Origin: Berberis thunbergii
Lineage: Eukaryota > Streptophyta > Magnoliopsida > Ranunculales > Berberidaceae
Assembly (NCBI GenBank): GCA_003290165.1
Contig: QNQO01006245.1
Coordinates: forward strand, 155,002-219,001
Reading direction: 5' to 3'
Length of the DNA stretch: 64,000 nucleotides
Under the pieces are notes generated by a model that ran no database searches, was not told the DNA's origin, and saw nothing but the letters and a program-made list of their open reading frames with translations. The position numbers and the translations under genes were made by a program. Each line of letters begins with the position of its first letter. Positions within the stretch are counted from its first letter, which is position 1. Shown here one piece after another: positions 22,923 to 34,639 of the stretch.

Positions 22923-24528
22923 ACCTACTGTTCCCACCCCGAGTCCCCTAATTTATCATCTACATCACAATACCATATGAAAATTTACCAGTTGTCTGAT
23001 GTAGGACTTTTATTACTTATCTGAGTGTTCTGTACTTCTATTACAAAATTTCTTTTCTGGTTCAATACTAGTATTTTTTTGTATATTCATTATAGCAGAT
23101 ATTTTAGCTTGCTGATTGTTAATATGTGCATGAAGATTTGTGGAACCAAGACCTTCATTGAAAGCAATTTTTTTTTGGTATGACAATGTTTTTCTTTGAT
23201 GGACTGGTTGTTAGATCCATATTTTGTGAGATATAGCATATTTTTTTAAAGGGTTCGGATTAAAGCAAAACCAAACACTCCCAATGCGTCATTTTGGGAT
23301 GGCCAGTTTGCTTACCCTTGTTCTAGAATGCTTGATCTTTTTCTCGTGCTCAATGTGTTTCCAGTGGTTGAAAACTATTATACAAATCACTGTCGTATGC
23401 ATGAAATGAATGGTAGATATTAGTAAGGCACCTCAACTTTTGGAATGGAGAATTTTCAGTTAGGTGATGATGTACCTCAAACTGTTAGAATGGAGAACTT
23501 TCAATTAGGCGATGATGATATGATGTCTGTCTGTGTTCACACTTAAAATCTCTGTTATGGAACTGAAAGCATGGCTGTTAGTAGCACGAGCATCTGAATT
23601 ATAATTTTCCTTCAAAATATTTGGGTAGGCAATAATGGGGGGTTACTTTTTCAGGCCATCTACATTACAAATTTGCAGCACTTAATTGCACTGTCAAACT
23701 GAAATCATTTCTTGCATATAATCTCCCAAATTTGGATACAAGACAATTGTGTTGTCGAGTTTGTTATCTTGGTGGAAGATGCCGGTTTATACTCAACCAT
23801 CCAATTGGCTCATCGCATGGACTTTGAATGATGGAGCTGCATCATTTTTTATTTTATTTTAATGATAATACATTTTTCTTTGTATAATATGATGGCTAGC
23901 TAATTGGGTTACAGAATTTCCCCTCCCTGTTTAGATGGTTCATTGTCACATAATTATTGATTGAATTGGAGCACAGGAAAAGAAAGAGAAACGAAAAGCC
24001 TAAAATAGTGAAGAGAAGTGCGCACTAATGGAGCGGAGTGGAGTGTCAGTAGTTGTCAATACTAGTATTTTTTTGCTTACAGGGCTGGTCTATCGAGAAT
24101 TGGAGCTGCTCTGTCCAATTTTTTTCGGTGCTGCAATACACTGGACAGCACGCTCTGTTTTGACAGAGTGCTCTGTCCTGATGCATGCACTCGGTTGCTT
24201 GGTTTTTTTTTTCTGCTGTTAGCGTGATGGTGTGCTGGAATTCAGCAGGGGATTGGGCTAGAGTCAGCCTGGTATGGTGTTTTTATTGCTTACAAGTTTA
24301 TGGTTGCAATTTGGGTTTTGAAAGTTTGGTTGGCCTAGTTCATGATAAAGGTCTTTTAAGGTCTAAACTTATTTTTGTTTTAGGCCTTATCCTTGGTGAA
24401 GTTAGGGTTGCTAGTTTATAAGAAAAATGATCAGTTTGTGTCTTTGTTTCGAATGAGTGCGCTGTACTAATTTGGAGCATTGACTGGAATACTGCAATTG
24501 TTAACCAGTATACTGCAATTGGCAAGTT

Positions 24529-24643
24529 AACGTTGTGAAAGGTTTAAAGCTCTACGAGGATATCTTCACTGAATCAGAGCTCTCCAAACTTACAGACTAT
24601 ATTAATGAACTCCATCTTGCCGGACGCAATGGAGAACTCTCAG
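24529..24643 (+). pseudogene. ALKBH-type 2OG-Fe(II) oxygenase exon fragment
   Basis: One open exon reads VVKGLKLYEDIFTESELSKL, TDYINELHLAGRNGELS and ends at GTGAGT. This matches the segment just before the double-stranded beta-helix of plant ALKBH9/10-type RNA demethylases. The catalytic HxD...H core is not present. Captured by CACTA-1. Confidence 0.75.
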
Positions 24644-25904
24644 GTGAGTAGTCTTTCTGCAAAGTCAGCCCCTGTTGGCTATTTCTCAGTTTTCAGCGTG
24701 ACATTTTTGGCTATACTGCCTTTATGAATCAATAGCTCACTGACTTGAGGTTGTTTTCTTTGCAGTATATGTGAAGCATATTTCAAAAAGTATCCAGCCA
24801 GAATAGGGTAATACTTGCTTATGCTTGTGTCAGATTGATAATCAGTGGTTTGAAAATGGAAAGTGATTGAGAAAATGCAGCTTCACCATAATCAACAACC
24901 ATGCACTTGTGCTGGGTTTAATGTTTGCAATTCCCACTTTAGTTTTGCTGAAGGCTTGTCTATCTACGTTTCAGGTTCTTGCGAGTTGATGCTTCATCTC
25001 TGCCATAATACATTCATAATGTAAAGAATCGAAACGTTGATGAGCCTCACCTGGAAAGGATCCCCCTTTTCCCTTGGGAGATCAGGTAGCAAGAGAGACT
25101 TGTGATCAAACTGGTCAACTGCTGATATCCAGAGTGTCTACTCTGATACTGTCCTGCTTTATGATGCTTGCTAATCCTTATCCCGTCTACGTGTAGTTTT
25201 GTTAATTTTACCTTTTTTGTGGTGGTGGTGGTGTGTGTGGTTAAGTTTGAAGATTTTCTTTGTATTTAAATCTTGGGTTTTCTTTGTATTGGTGTTTAGG
25301 TTTGAATTAAGGTTACTTGAGAAGCACGAATGATCAGCATGCATAACCATGAACAAATGAAGACGAGCAGCTGTATGTCATTTCTGTATGGCTGGGTTTC
25401 AGAGCTTTGTACAATACAGTTGTGGCGACAAAATGAAGGGAGCGTGGAACATAGAGGAATATGAGAAGCTTTGGGAGTTCTACAATCCAATATTTGTTTG
25501 CTCAAAGCGTCATTGTCCCTACTCCTGTAAGTTGATAAAGTTTATTCCCTAGATACCCTGAATATTTTTTCGACATCAAGATTTTCTGCATAAAAAAGAC
25601 GTTGATTTTCTGCATAAAAAAGACGTTGCAACCAATAAGAACATTATGTTGATTTGCTAGATCATTTATCAGGTGCAAAGCGTGGTCAGACATCTCAGAA
25701 TCAGCAGCTCCGTCTTCAGCAAGAGCAACTGTTGGCAAGACAGTTTTCAATGGCATTAAAGCCGCAAGCAAGAGTAGAAGAAGACAGACATAATGGTGAG
25801 CTATGGTCTATGGAGTAGAAGAACACTCATCTTCATATATATAGTGCTAATTATTTCTTCATATATATAGTGCTAATTATTATGTCTTGATATGTTTTTT
25901 CAGC

Positions 25905-26100
25905 TTATGCAAGAACAACACTCTTGATCGTAGCTTGATAAAGGGGAAGATCGTTGTCTGTGCTTTTGAACTCCCAGACCTTAGAAGCAAAAAATCCATT
26001 TTGTTAGAGAAGCGGGTGGTGTTATTGACATGATTCTCATTGATCCAATGGGCAAAACCATCGCTTAATTTTCAGTTTGTTATCCCAAGTACCATAATTG
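25905..26100 (+). pseudogene. Subtilisin-like protease (subtilase) fragment, PA-domain region
   Basis: Reads NNTLDRSLIKGKIVVCAFEL, then after a shift REAGGVIDMILIDPMGKT and a broken QFVIPST-like stretch. These are the conserved strands of the protease-associated domain in plant subtilases. Catalytic Asp, His and Ser regions are absent, and there are at least two frame faults. It lies close to the right end of CACTA-1. Confidence 0.8.
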
Positions 26101-26317
26101 TAATACATTATCTTATTAATTACATTATTTTTATTATTTGATAGATTTTGTGACTCGATGTAATATCGTTTATTAATTAATTACATTACTTTGCCTCCAT
26201 TCATGGAAATGTTTAACTTTGGCACATTAAAATTTTTATTTTCTAGACATAAAACTTATGAGATGTAATAAAAAGTCATTTGATAGTTTAAAAAAAAAAA
26301 AAAATTTCTATGTATAC

Positions 26318-26537
26318 TTACCATAGCGGTTTTAGAGTCTACTATAAAACGCTATGGCAGAGGCTACCATAGCGGTTTTGAAACGCTATAAAAGCCAAAC
26401 TTACCATAGCGTTTTAAAATCGCTATAATATCCCCTGGGTCTATTATAGTGCCGGCTGTCATAGCGGTTACTAAACCGCTATGGTAGCCTACCATAGCGG
26501 TTTTTAAACGCTATTGATCACAATTTTTCTTGTAGTG
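26318..26537 (-). repeat. CACTA-1 right subterminal repeat array
   Basis: About eight copies of TACCATAGCGGTTT-like words in both orientations within 200 bp, ending CTTGTAGTG. Confidence 0.9.
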
Positions 26538-26885
26538 ATACCTAACCACAAATTCTTTCATGTTTCTTTGTATGAGACAAACTCATTGAAAAAAAAAAAC
26601 ATTAACACCCTTACTACGTCATGTAGTATTCATCCCAGGATAAAAGGTAATTCGGTGGTACACTGAAACCCAATGTTCTCGAATCCCAAACTTTTTTTTT
26701 AAGCCAGTCACTGTTACTCAATTTGTATTTCATAAGAATTTCTCTCCATTTGTCTTCAAAGTCTTCCACCTATGTACCATGAATGGCTATGCAATTCTTC
26801 ATATCACTATTGAACTTTGATTTTTCTTTGTAGCAAGGGGATAAAATCTCCGCAAAAAATTTCTTTATATGCCAAAGGCATATCT
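26538..26885 (-). pseudogene. FAR1-related gene, middle part (piece 3 of 4)
   Basis: Between the two CACTA elements the minus strand reads ICLWHIKK, then VEDFEDKWREILMKYKLSNS and DWL, then, near 26590, RSKGVNVFF, with frame faults. These are the MULE-transposase core and the following region of FAR1-related proteins. Order and strand fit pieces 2 and 4 exactly, so this is the strip of the gene left between two insertions. Confidence 0.85.
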
Positions 26886-26970
26886 CATTACAACACAAGT
26901 GATTAACAATAGCGCAAGTTCATAGCGTGTTTTGGACTTGTGCTATCAAAACCAATGTAAGTTCAGAAGA
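26886..26970 (+). repeat. CACTA-2 left terminus
   Basis: CATTACAACACAAGTGATTA, then AATAGCGCAAGTTCATAGCG and an inverted ACTTGTGCTAT. It resembles the left end of CACTA-1. Confidence 0.8.
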
Positions 26971-27029
26971 TAGTGTTTTGATTATACAGTGAAACAGAGC
27001 GAGAGATCGAAAATTTTGTACACGCGTTT

Positions 27030-27330
27030 TTTATCGATTTCATCTCCTCCCTCGCGACTCTCCATCACAAGAACTCCCTCACAGATGCACCTCTCCCCCG
27101 CGACTCTCCCTCGCGACCAAGGCTTTCATCTCCTCCCTCGCGACTCTCCAGCGCAACGCACATCTCCCTCACAAACGCAGCTCTCCCACCTCGACTCTCC
27201 TCTCGCCGTCACCTCGCCTCGCCTGATATCTCTCGCCATCACCTCTCGTCTTACCGTCACCTGATCTCTCTCGCTCTCTGTCACTTCGTCGCTTAGCCTC
27301 CACTTCATTCTGCCTCTGCTACTCACTACT
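27030..27330 (+). repeat. Low-complexity CTCCCTCGCGACTCTCC repeats
   Basis: The phrase CCTCCCTCGCGACTCTCC and shorter parts recur about five times, followed by CGTCACCTC/CTCTCGCC runs. Frames on both strands are open only because of composition. A typical leader end (AATTAGGGTTTCTGATTGAA then GGTAAG) follows at 27363-27384, so this may be a captured 5'UTR region. Confidence 0.6.
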
Positions 27331-28663
27331 CCTTCACTATTTCGCCGCCTTCATTTTGCACAAATTAGGGTTTCTGATTGAAGGTAAGTTGGATTCTGTG
27401 ATTGCATTTCATTTTGTAGTTTGTTCAATAATTTATTGAGATGTTGATTTTTGGGTCTCTTTAATTACTGACAATGTGTTTTTATATTCAGAGAGAGAGA
27501 TGAAATAGATTTCAGAGTCTCTCCATTGGGGAAGAAATTCCAAGATTATCTCCAGCGGTTTTCGAGTCATCTAGAGGCAATTTTGAGGTACGAATCTTGA
27601 ATTGATTTATGTTCTAATGGTTTTTAGTATGAGATTGCTTTGTGAGATTGGTGGTTGTTTGGTTCCCATTTAGTTTGCTTTGTTCTAATGGTTTTTAGTA
27701 TGTCATTTGTGTTCCCAATTGGTTTCCTAGTATTTTAATTTATTCTTTCTCAAAAATACATGAAAATTGAAACAATACAAGCACCTGAAAGAGTGACTGC
27801 GAATGACCCAAACTACTGATATTAGAAGTTACAAGTCTCAACTCTAAAAATCCATATAGAAAGAAAGGAAAAAAAATCCATCAGCTACAACTTAATCCTC
27901 CCCACCCCATGCAGACGACTGGGTTCGAGTCAACTGTGTGATTCCATCAGTTATGAGTTATATGGTTGAGTTGGTGATACATCAGCACTAAATAGTACAT
28001 TTTTGTTGTGTTTTATAGGCGTAAGGCCTACCAAAAAGAATATTTCTTACCATATAGTTGTTGATTTTCGTAGCGATTTACTCCATTTTAGCCATTTTTA
28101 GAAGTTGATGAAAGGGTTTGCGATATTGGATCAATGTCCATGGAGAATAATGTGTTGGGTTTTCATGTACCAATGGATTTGTCGAACAATGGTGGAAACC
28201 TATTGGTGAGGGCTTTCTTGGATAGTATCAGGCCATTTGTGCGAACCTTAATCAAAGTTTCCTATTTGTTTTGATGGTTCTTACATGCATGGAGAATTGA
28301 TTATGATTGTTTTGATGATGTGAATGTAAGATCACTTGGGGAAGGCTACATGGAAAGTTTTTTCAAAAGGTTACTTAAGATGAAAAGACCCCACTAAAAT
28401 AATCATGATTATGAGCACTCTTTTATACCCAATTATGGATTACCAAGTGAACACCTTGTGTCCCTATATCTAGAAAGCTATTCTTTTTTTTACTTGATAT
28501 GTTTTAAAAATATTTCGTGTTCCGTTATCCATTTCGACTTTTATCTTTTGATCCACCATTTTTTTAAAGAATGAGTAGGGTTTTTAATAAATGTATTATC
28601 AAAATGCCTTATAGGGTTCAAACAACCCTTAGCTTATAATAAAACTCCTTCCCAAAATAAAAT

Positions 28664-28752
28664 TTAAAAAGTAAAAGTAAAAGTAAAAATAAAAATAAAA
28701 ATAAAAATAAAAATAAAAATAAAAATAAAAATAAAAAATAAAAATAAAATAG
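28664..28752 (+). repeat. (AAAAT)n-type microsatellite
   Basis: About a dozen uninterrupted AAAAT units preceded by AAAGT variants. Confidence 0.92.
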
Positions 28753-29029
28753 CGACTGGCAGATTGGTACAAGCTACGTCAACGAGTCACGATCAAAGCC
28801 AACATTAGGAGTAGACCTTTGAGTTTGTTATTGGCGAGATTTCTTTGTCATTATCAACATCCGATGGTGATATACAAGTGATTTTATTCGACAAAATAAT
28901 TTAGGGACAATTAAGGTATTAACTACTATAACAAAAAATAAAAACAGGGTGTGAGGTAGTGGGTTTATCCATTGTGTCTAATCCCTTTATAGGAAAATAA
29001 ATAAAGTGATATCACTACACCAAAAACCC

Positions 29030-29240
29030 CCATTAGCAACGGTTCTATACCGTGGGCGTAAGCCATTGCCACGGCTAAGAGCCGTGGACTACAGGGGCGT
29101 CGCGAAATCTTTTGTAACGGCTATAAACCGTTGCTAAAATTTTAGCAATGGTTTTTATATTCAGGACGGTTGATGCTTTAGCCACGGTTATAAACCGTTG
29201 CTAAACTTTTAGCCACGGTTTTTTAAGCCGTGAATAGTAA
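29030..29240 (+). repeat. CACTA-3 left subterminal repeats
   Basis: At least six copies of AACGGTTCTATACCGTGG-, GGCTATAAACCGTTGCTAAA- and TAGCCACGGTT-like words, ending in a poly-T tract at 29239-29261. Confidence 0.9.
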
Positions 29241-29689
29241 TTTTTTTTTTTTTTTTTTTTTGCTATCAAAATGACTTTTGATTACCTTCATAAAATAGAG
29301 AAATTTGAAGAGGATGAACACATGTTTTCTGTACCAAAAAGAACATAAATTTGAAGAAGAACCCATAACTTGGTATTGAATCCTAATTGACATAAAAAAA
29401 AAAAATTCAGTTTCAGACTAAATATTACGGGCTTGACTTGCACTAAAGAGAATGCTGCCTGTTAAGAAACGTTAAGAAAAGCAATTTAAGGAATGGTCTG
29501 CCTTTCAAAGTGACCTCCATTGCTTCTATACTGCACCCATAAAACATAACTCCAAAACATAGGAGCCCGACATAGATGATGTTCAGTTAACAAAGGCTAA
29601 GCACCTTGCCAGTTCTTGACTAATAGATCAGATACACTACTGACTATTGCATAGTTGAATTAGCCAACGCATACATTGTTTGCAATCAA

Positions 29690-30990
29690 GGACTTCCAGC
29701 TAAAATTTGAGCACTGACCAATCTCACAACATCATCTGAGATGATCTTGTACATTGCCTCTGTTGGATGAACAGAATCCCAGAACATGTACTTTGATGGC
29801 TCCTTACAATGTGCTCTGCCCTTTACATGTTGCTCCCATTTCAATCGTCCCTGTTCCACAGCATCCCTTCTTCGTCTCCAGAAGTCCTGATGATTTAGCT
29901 TGTCTTATTTCTCCAGACATTCTTACATATTTCAAGGAAAAACAAAGAAGGATGAAAGTAGATTACCGTATCTTGAGGGTACTTGATTGCTTTTTCAAAT
30001 ATCGTGTATATGTCTTCACATCCAATTGACATTCTTAGGGATGTCCTTAACCTTACCAATGTGCTCTTAATCTTTGCGTTCAATAGGGATGCTGCAGCAT
30101 TAAAGCTATGGACACATTCTGTGCTGCCCATTAGTGTCTTAACAAGTGGCATACAACCTATTGGAGGGACCCCAACAACCACCAATCTTGTTGCTCCCAT
30201 TCTATGCAACTCCTGAGATAATCATTACATGATTTACTTACATGAACTAGAATGCAGTTAACTAAAACTTTTCCACAAAGATGGGTGCCAAGAATACCGA
30301 AGTGTTACCTTGATGTCTTGAGTCATGCAGACTGTTAAGTAAGTGGTGAACTGGTCAACAGTGAACTGCTTGGGGCGAGTAGGATCCAGGAAGTAATTCT
30401 GGATGAAATCATTTGTGCCTGTACTTAACACGAAGACCGCATTTTTAACAATCTCAGCCGACTTCTTCTTTCCAACCAGCCTTTTCAATTGGACCTTATA
30501 ATGCATAAAGTACTCTAATTGCCTGGCAAGAGGCAACACATTCTGCCAAATCAAACTGAAAGTTATTAGCCCTTGGTGTTGCATTATCACATAACTTTTT
30601 AACAAATGTAAATGTTTAGTACAACCACCAATGTTTGGGATTCAAGTGGTTGCCTAGCTAGTAGATCGTAGCCTATTGTTAAAGAAACTGTCCAAAGAAA
30701 AGGTTTGATACTAACCGTGATCTTTGCAGTGAAGTTGTCATAACCAGAAGCAGCAGATGCAAAACTAACACCAGTCAATAGCTCTTCCTTCTTCAGCGTT
30801 GGGTCCAGGAAGGCTGGAATGCTCATTTTCAATCCCAACGATTCCGCTACACAAACAAATCAAAGAATAAAGAACACCCAAAGAGAAACCATTCAGTTTG
30901 AACGACATAAAGCGATATAGAGGAGCAAACCAGTGAAGTCTGTGGGGAGTCTATTATTCTGAACCAAATTAATTTTGAAAACTTGTGTTT
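29690..30990 (-). pseudogene. GDSL esterase/lipase fragment lacking the catalytic Ser block
   Basis: Five exon blocks on the minus strand: RLPTDFTG (about 30930-30955); [17 protein letters not shown] and [20 protein letters not shown] (30717-30847); the long exon with KNAVFVLSTGTNDFIQNYF (about 30309-30543); RMGATRLVVVGVPPIGCMPL (about 29966-30213); and YMFWDSVHPTEAMYKII near 29790. The GTND (block III) and D-x-x-H (block V, DSVH) motifs are present, but the N-terminal GDS block with the nucleophilic Ser is missing. The last exon is frameshifted near the EGCCGTG region. Splice sites of the middle exons look good. Captured by CACTA-3. Confidence 0.88.
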
Positions 30991-31378
30991 TGGCATAGAT
31001 TGGCCATGCAGATGGAGCTTGAATTCAACAGACGTGAAAAGGATTAGACCCTCCATACTTTGAATCCAGACTAGGATACCTCATAAAATTATGTGACAAC
31101 ATGGCACAGATACTGAGTTCTAAGAGTGCAGAATGGCAAGCATCAAAAGCACATCCAAAGCTCCCATGGAGTACACCCTCAAGTACATTGTACAATTTAC
31201 ATATGAATATACAATTTATTATGTAACTAAGAATGCAGAATGCAAGGTACCAAGGCATTTCAGCCAGTCCTACTGTTGAGCAAATATTACAATCCTAAAC
31301 ATTAAAGAAATTTTGATTTCAAGGATGGAAAGTACCAAGCAACAACTAAATGAAATAAATAAATAAAGCTCACCTTGA

Positions 31379-32042
31379 TCAACTCTTTGCTTGTTGATCT
31401 TTGACCCGATCTCTTCTATCATGATCATCAGCTCCATCCACCTCTCTGTCATGGTCCCGTTCCAGGTCATGGTCACAGTTGCGACTCCAATCATGATCAC
31501 GTCTCCTAGTCACTTCTTGCTCATTATGACCCCGTTCATGTTTCCTAGTCCCTTCTTGCTCATTATGATCCCGATTGTGTTTCCTACTCCCATCTAGCTC
31601 CTTGTGATCCCTATCTTGGTTTTGATCTTGATCCCGATCAAGCAAATTACCTCTACTTTTGATCATAACACTCTCTATCATGATCATGAACCTTGTCTCT
31701 ATTCCTATCTCTATCTCTGTCTCTTTCAAAATCCATGCCTCTGTTACCTTCACGACGGGGATTCCCACGAGTGAAATTCGACCTCCCAGCTCTTCTTCTT
31801 AATTCATTCACTTTTAACACTCTCCCGCCAATAGTCTAATTATCCAAAAGAAACTTCACAACATCACATTTTTGAAACAAAGCATAAAACCCAAAATCCA
31901 AAACCAGCTCCTACATCTATTGCAACTATATATAAACTTTCAAATTTACGAATTCATGAAAAGAAAAACATACCCTTCCATTCATATCATTGATAGCATC
32001 AATCGCAGACCTCGGGTTCATAAAAGTGGGTTCATCCTTTCA
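31379..32042 (-). pseudogene. RRM protein with Arg/Asp-rich tail, captured fragment
   Basis: One exon (about 31984-32025) reads NPRSAIDAINDMNGR, the last helix of an RNA-recognition motif, before a GTATG donor. The next (from about 31836) gives TIGGRVLKVNELRRRAGRSN (the final RRM strand), then NPRREGNRGMDFERDRDRDR and a long run of Asp/Arg/His dipeptides. This is the layout of plant RRM splicing-factor-like proteins with RD tails. The tail frame shifts near 31650. RNP1 and RNP2 are not present. Confidence 0.72.
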
Positions 32043-32644
32043 GACATGCTCCCCTAGGAATTTAGGATGCTTCCGCAGAGTAATAATATGCAGATGACTT
32101 AAAAAAATCAAAATCTTACAAACCTCAAATACCTGAAGAAAGCTTGATGAGTAGCATTATCGGATATGTAACACCACAAAATCTACAAATAAAACAAAGC
32201 TGAACCAAGGATATCAATTGACAGTTCATTGGCTGTAAATCTTATAATCACAAAATCCGCTGCGAATGCCATGGGTTTGCTTCAATATGTACATTAGAAA
32301 AATCTAAATTTATCTAAAGTTCTTCCCAGGGAAAAGGCTCTCTTGAGCAGCTTGTTTTTTTAGTTTGGTCCCCCACTTTGGGGACCACCAAATCACATGA
32401 AAGAGAAAAGGTTTACCAGTATTCAGTGTTCAATATCTTCAAGAATCGAGAACCCTTAACAGCTTAGCACAAAATGGGATAAATTTTTGTCATTGTTAGT
32501 TGAAGATTCAGGAAACTGGAAGGGCATTAAGGAGGAGAAATATTGAATCCCAAATGACAGCCTTGATGAACTGTAACTATAATTATCCTATCAAAGAGAA
32601 TACTAGGAACAACATAGATACATAAATATAGAGTTAAGTTGGTG

Positions 32645-33030
32645 AGTACCATCTGCATCATCCTCAACACTGGCGTCTTCGATATCCTCGGCAAAAGATA
32701 GGCGTGGGTTCCCCTTAACTTTCCTCTTTTTGCGTTTTTGTAATTGGAGTTCCTCTTCCCTAGTGAACAAAATAAAATTTTATCAAAAATACTTGGAAAA
32801 TAAAATTATCTAAACATAAAGAAATAAATGTATGAAGTGAACTCTCACTCCTGCTGTAAGTTCTGAAGTTTCTCTTTCTCCTCCTCTTCGATTTTGTTTC
32901 GAATGTTGACCCTCTATCAAACAAATTCAATCAAATTAAAAACAAAGCCATGATCCAATAACAGACTAGAAAAAAAAAATCCAAACTTTTGCTCACCTTT
33001 TCTACATATTGTTCTCTGGTGAAGTTAGGT
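32645..33030 (-). pseudogene. XCT: XAP5/FAM50 protein (XCT) fragment
   Basis: Three small exons in order: REQYVEK (about 32997-33020), RVNIRNKIEEEEKEKLQ (about 32860-32915) and EEELQLQKRKKRKVKGNPRL followed by SFAEDIEDASVEDDAD (about 32649-32760). This matches the charged N-terminal half of XAP5 CIRCADIAN TIMEKEEPER, a nuclear protein acting in small-RNA biogenesis, splicing and clock timing. The conserved C-terminal XAP5 domain is absent. Captured by CACTA-3. Confidence 0.85.
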
Positions 33031-33689
33031 CAACATGGAGAAGAAAAAAAAACTCAGTATTCAATGACAACACACCGAGGGATGGGAAGCTTCTCCTTTG
33101 AAACGAGAGTGAAACGGACTTTAGACCGAAAAACCTGGTTGTTGCCTGCTAAACATGAACCAGAAGATTTCAAAATCATCAAACTGACAGAAAAAATCAT
33201 CAAATGGAAACTGACAGAAACCAGGCTGAGTGCACCTCGTTCCTGTGCGCATTGTGATCCTCGCAGCTGAATCGCCTACACCGCCCCTGCAGGCCAAACA
33301 TGGCTCAACTCAGCTTCACGTCAGAGGGGGTTCTCATTATACTCCCATCATTCCCACGGAGTGTCAATCTGGCCATTAAGGATGTCAACATCTGCTTGGG
33401 AGACAAACTGAACTCATGTTCTACTGGCAAGCACATTATAAACATCAAAGAGCCCTAGTTAGACAGCTTGGAGTTCAATAGCAAAAATGTTTTTAAGCGA
33501 AGTACCTGCACTAAACATCAACCCTCTTTATTGTTTCTGATAAGTCCACATCCAGCTAGAGAATTACAAAGACATGCATCGCCAAGAAAAAAAAAAGTCA
33601 GATAAGTAAATAAGCTAGACTAGCAACGCCAAGAAAAAAAAAAGTAACAATACTAAAATGAAAAACAAACAGGCTTGTGAAAAATTCAA

Positions 33690-33990
33690 ACCATACCAAA
33701 TGTCGACATTGACATGACCATGGGATCATCAAACTCCAACTATAATAAGCAAATAAATGAAAATTAGGGACAACTGGTTCCCCATTTTGTAATCAACTTT
33801 AAACAACTTTAAGTTTCCTAAAAAAAAAAGTGAAAACCTGTCCTTAAATGTGAAAATTGAATCGTTCATACCCTTAGAATCAACAGAAAATAGATTTAAA
33901 CATGTCATACCCTTGGCCATTCTCCAAGACTTTCAGCGACAATTTTTGCAGCTTGCATTCCAAAGGCTGTATGCCGAGCGATATTCAGGC
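33690..33990 (-). pseudogene. Unidentified captured exons
   Basis: The minus strand reads AFGMQAAKIVAESLGEWP before a GGTATG donor-like end (about 33919-33975), and LEFDDPMVMSMSTFG (about 33698-33745). Both look like coding sequence but I cannot name the parent. Confidence 0.35.
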
Positions 33991-34639
33991 ACACCATTTA
34001 ATGATTGTCGAAAGAAACATTTTATTTTACGAATTACAAAGTGCTCAGAACATCATTTGTCACAAATTCACAGTGGATGCATCTGAAAGAACCAATTTAA
34101 CTAATCAACTATCAGGCACACCATTTAAATTAACTACTCCCATATGATTAAGAACTTTCTTGCTTTTCATTTTTTTCCCTCTCCAAAAATTAAACCCCTA
34201 AATAAAAATGATATTTAACTAGGGTTAATAAGTGTAATTTTGGTAGAAGCCAAGGATGCTTCTAGAACTTTGTTTAACTCAAGGGAAGTTCAATGGCTCA
34301 TGTGCCTTTGACTCTAACCACAGGCAGTAACCTCATGTGCCTTAGACCTTTCTACATCTGCAGTAGAACGTCTCAAAGGGTCATAAAATTCGTCCTTCCC
34401 GTGATCTACAACATCAATCTAGAAGAAACAATATCATTAAACTTTTTGTTTATCAGAAATCTTTAAATAACAAGCCAAAAATTTTATTAACATATCAGTA
34501 TATTTTCATAGGATTTTACATACGTTTAATGTTTAGGAATTCATCTTTGGAATTAACTATGAAAACAATGTTACCCTTACCCAGTTCAAAGCTCACTTGA
34601 ATAATTTGATAAACACACAAGAATAATTTGACACTGCTA

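Larger units (their letters stand above)
19210..26537. mobile_element. CACTA-1: non-autonomous CACTA element with captured gene fragments
   Basis: Starts CACTACAACA and ends CTTGTAGTG, the CACTA/En-Spm terminus, with a 3-bp duplication ATA at 19207-19209 and 26538-26540. Subterminal regions carry many direct and inverted copies of ACCATAGCGGTTT/AAACGCTATGG (densest at 26318-26520), the expected layout of transposase-binding sites. I find no TNP2/TNPD or TNPA-like gene. Inside, on the plus strand, are exon-intron fragments of a DCD-domain gene, an ALKBH-type oxygenase, a subtilase and unidentified exons. It interrupts the FAR1-related gene. The last ~300 bp resemble the right end of CACTA-2, so the two are sister elements. 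Confidence 0.93.

Noticed and set aside
24028..24421. Overlapping plus-strand frames with hydrophobic stretches
   Set aside because: They overlap in two frames and have no family motif or splice support. They lie in intron-like DNA of CACTA-1.
26989..27326. Open frames on both strands over the CTCCCTCGCG repeats
   Set aside because: Open only because of low-complexity sequence; no domain is visible on either strand.
31391..31597. Plus-strand Ile/Ser/Pro-rich frame
   Set aside because: It is the antisense shadow of the Arg/Asp-rich tail of the RRM protein fragment.
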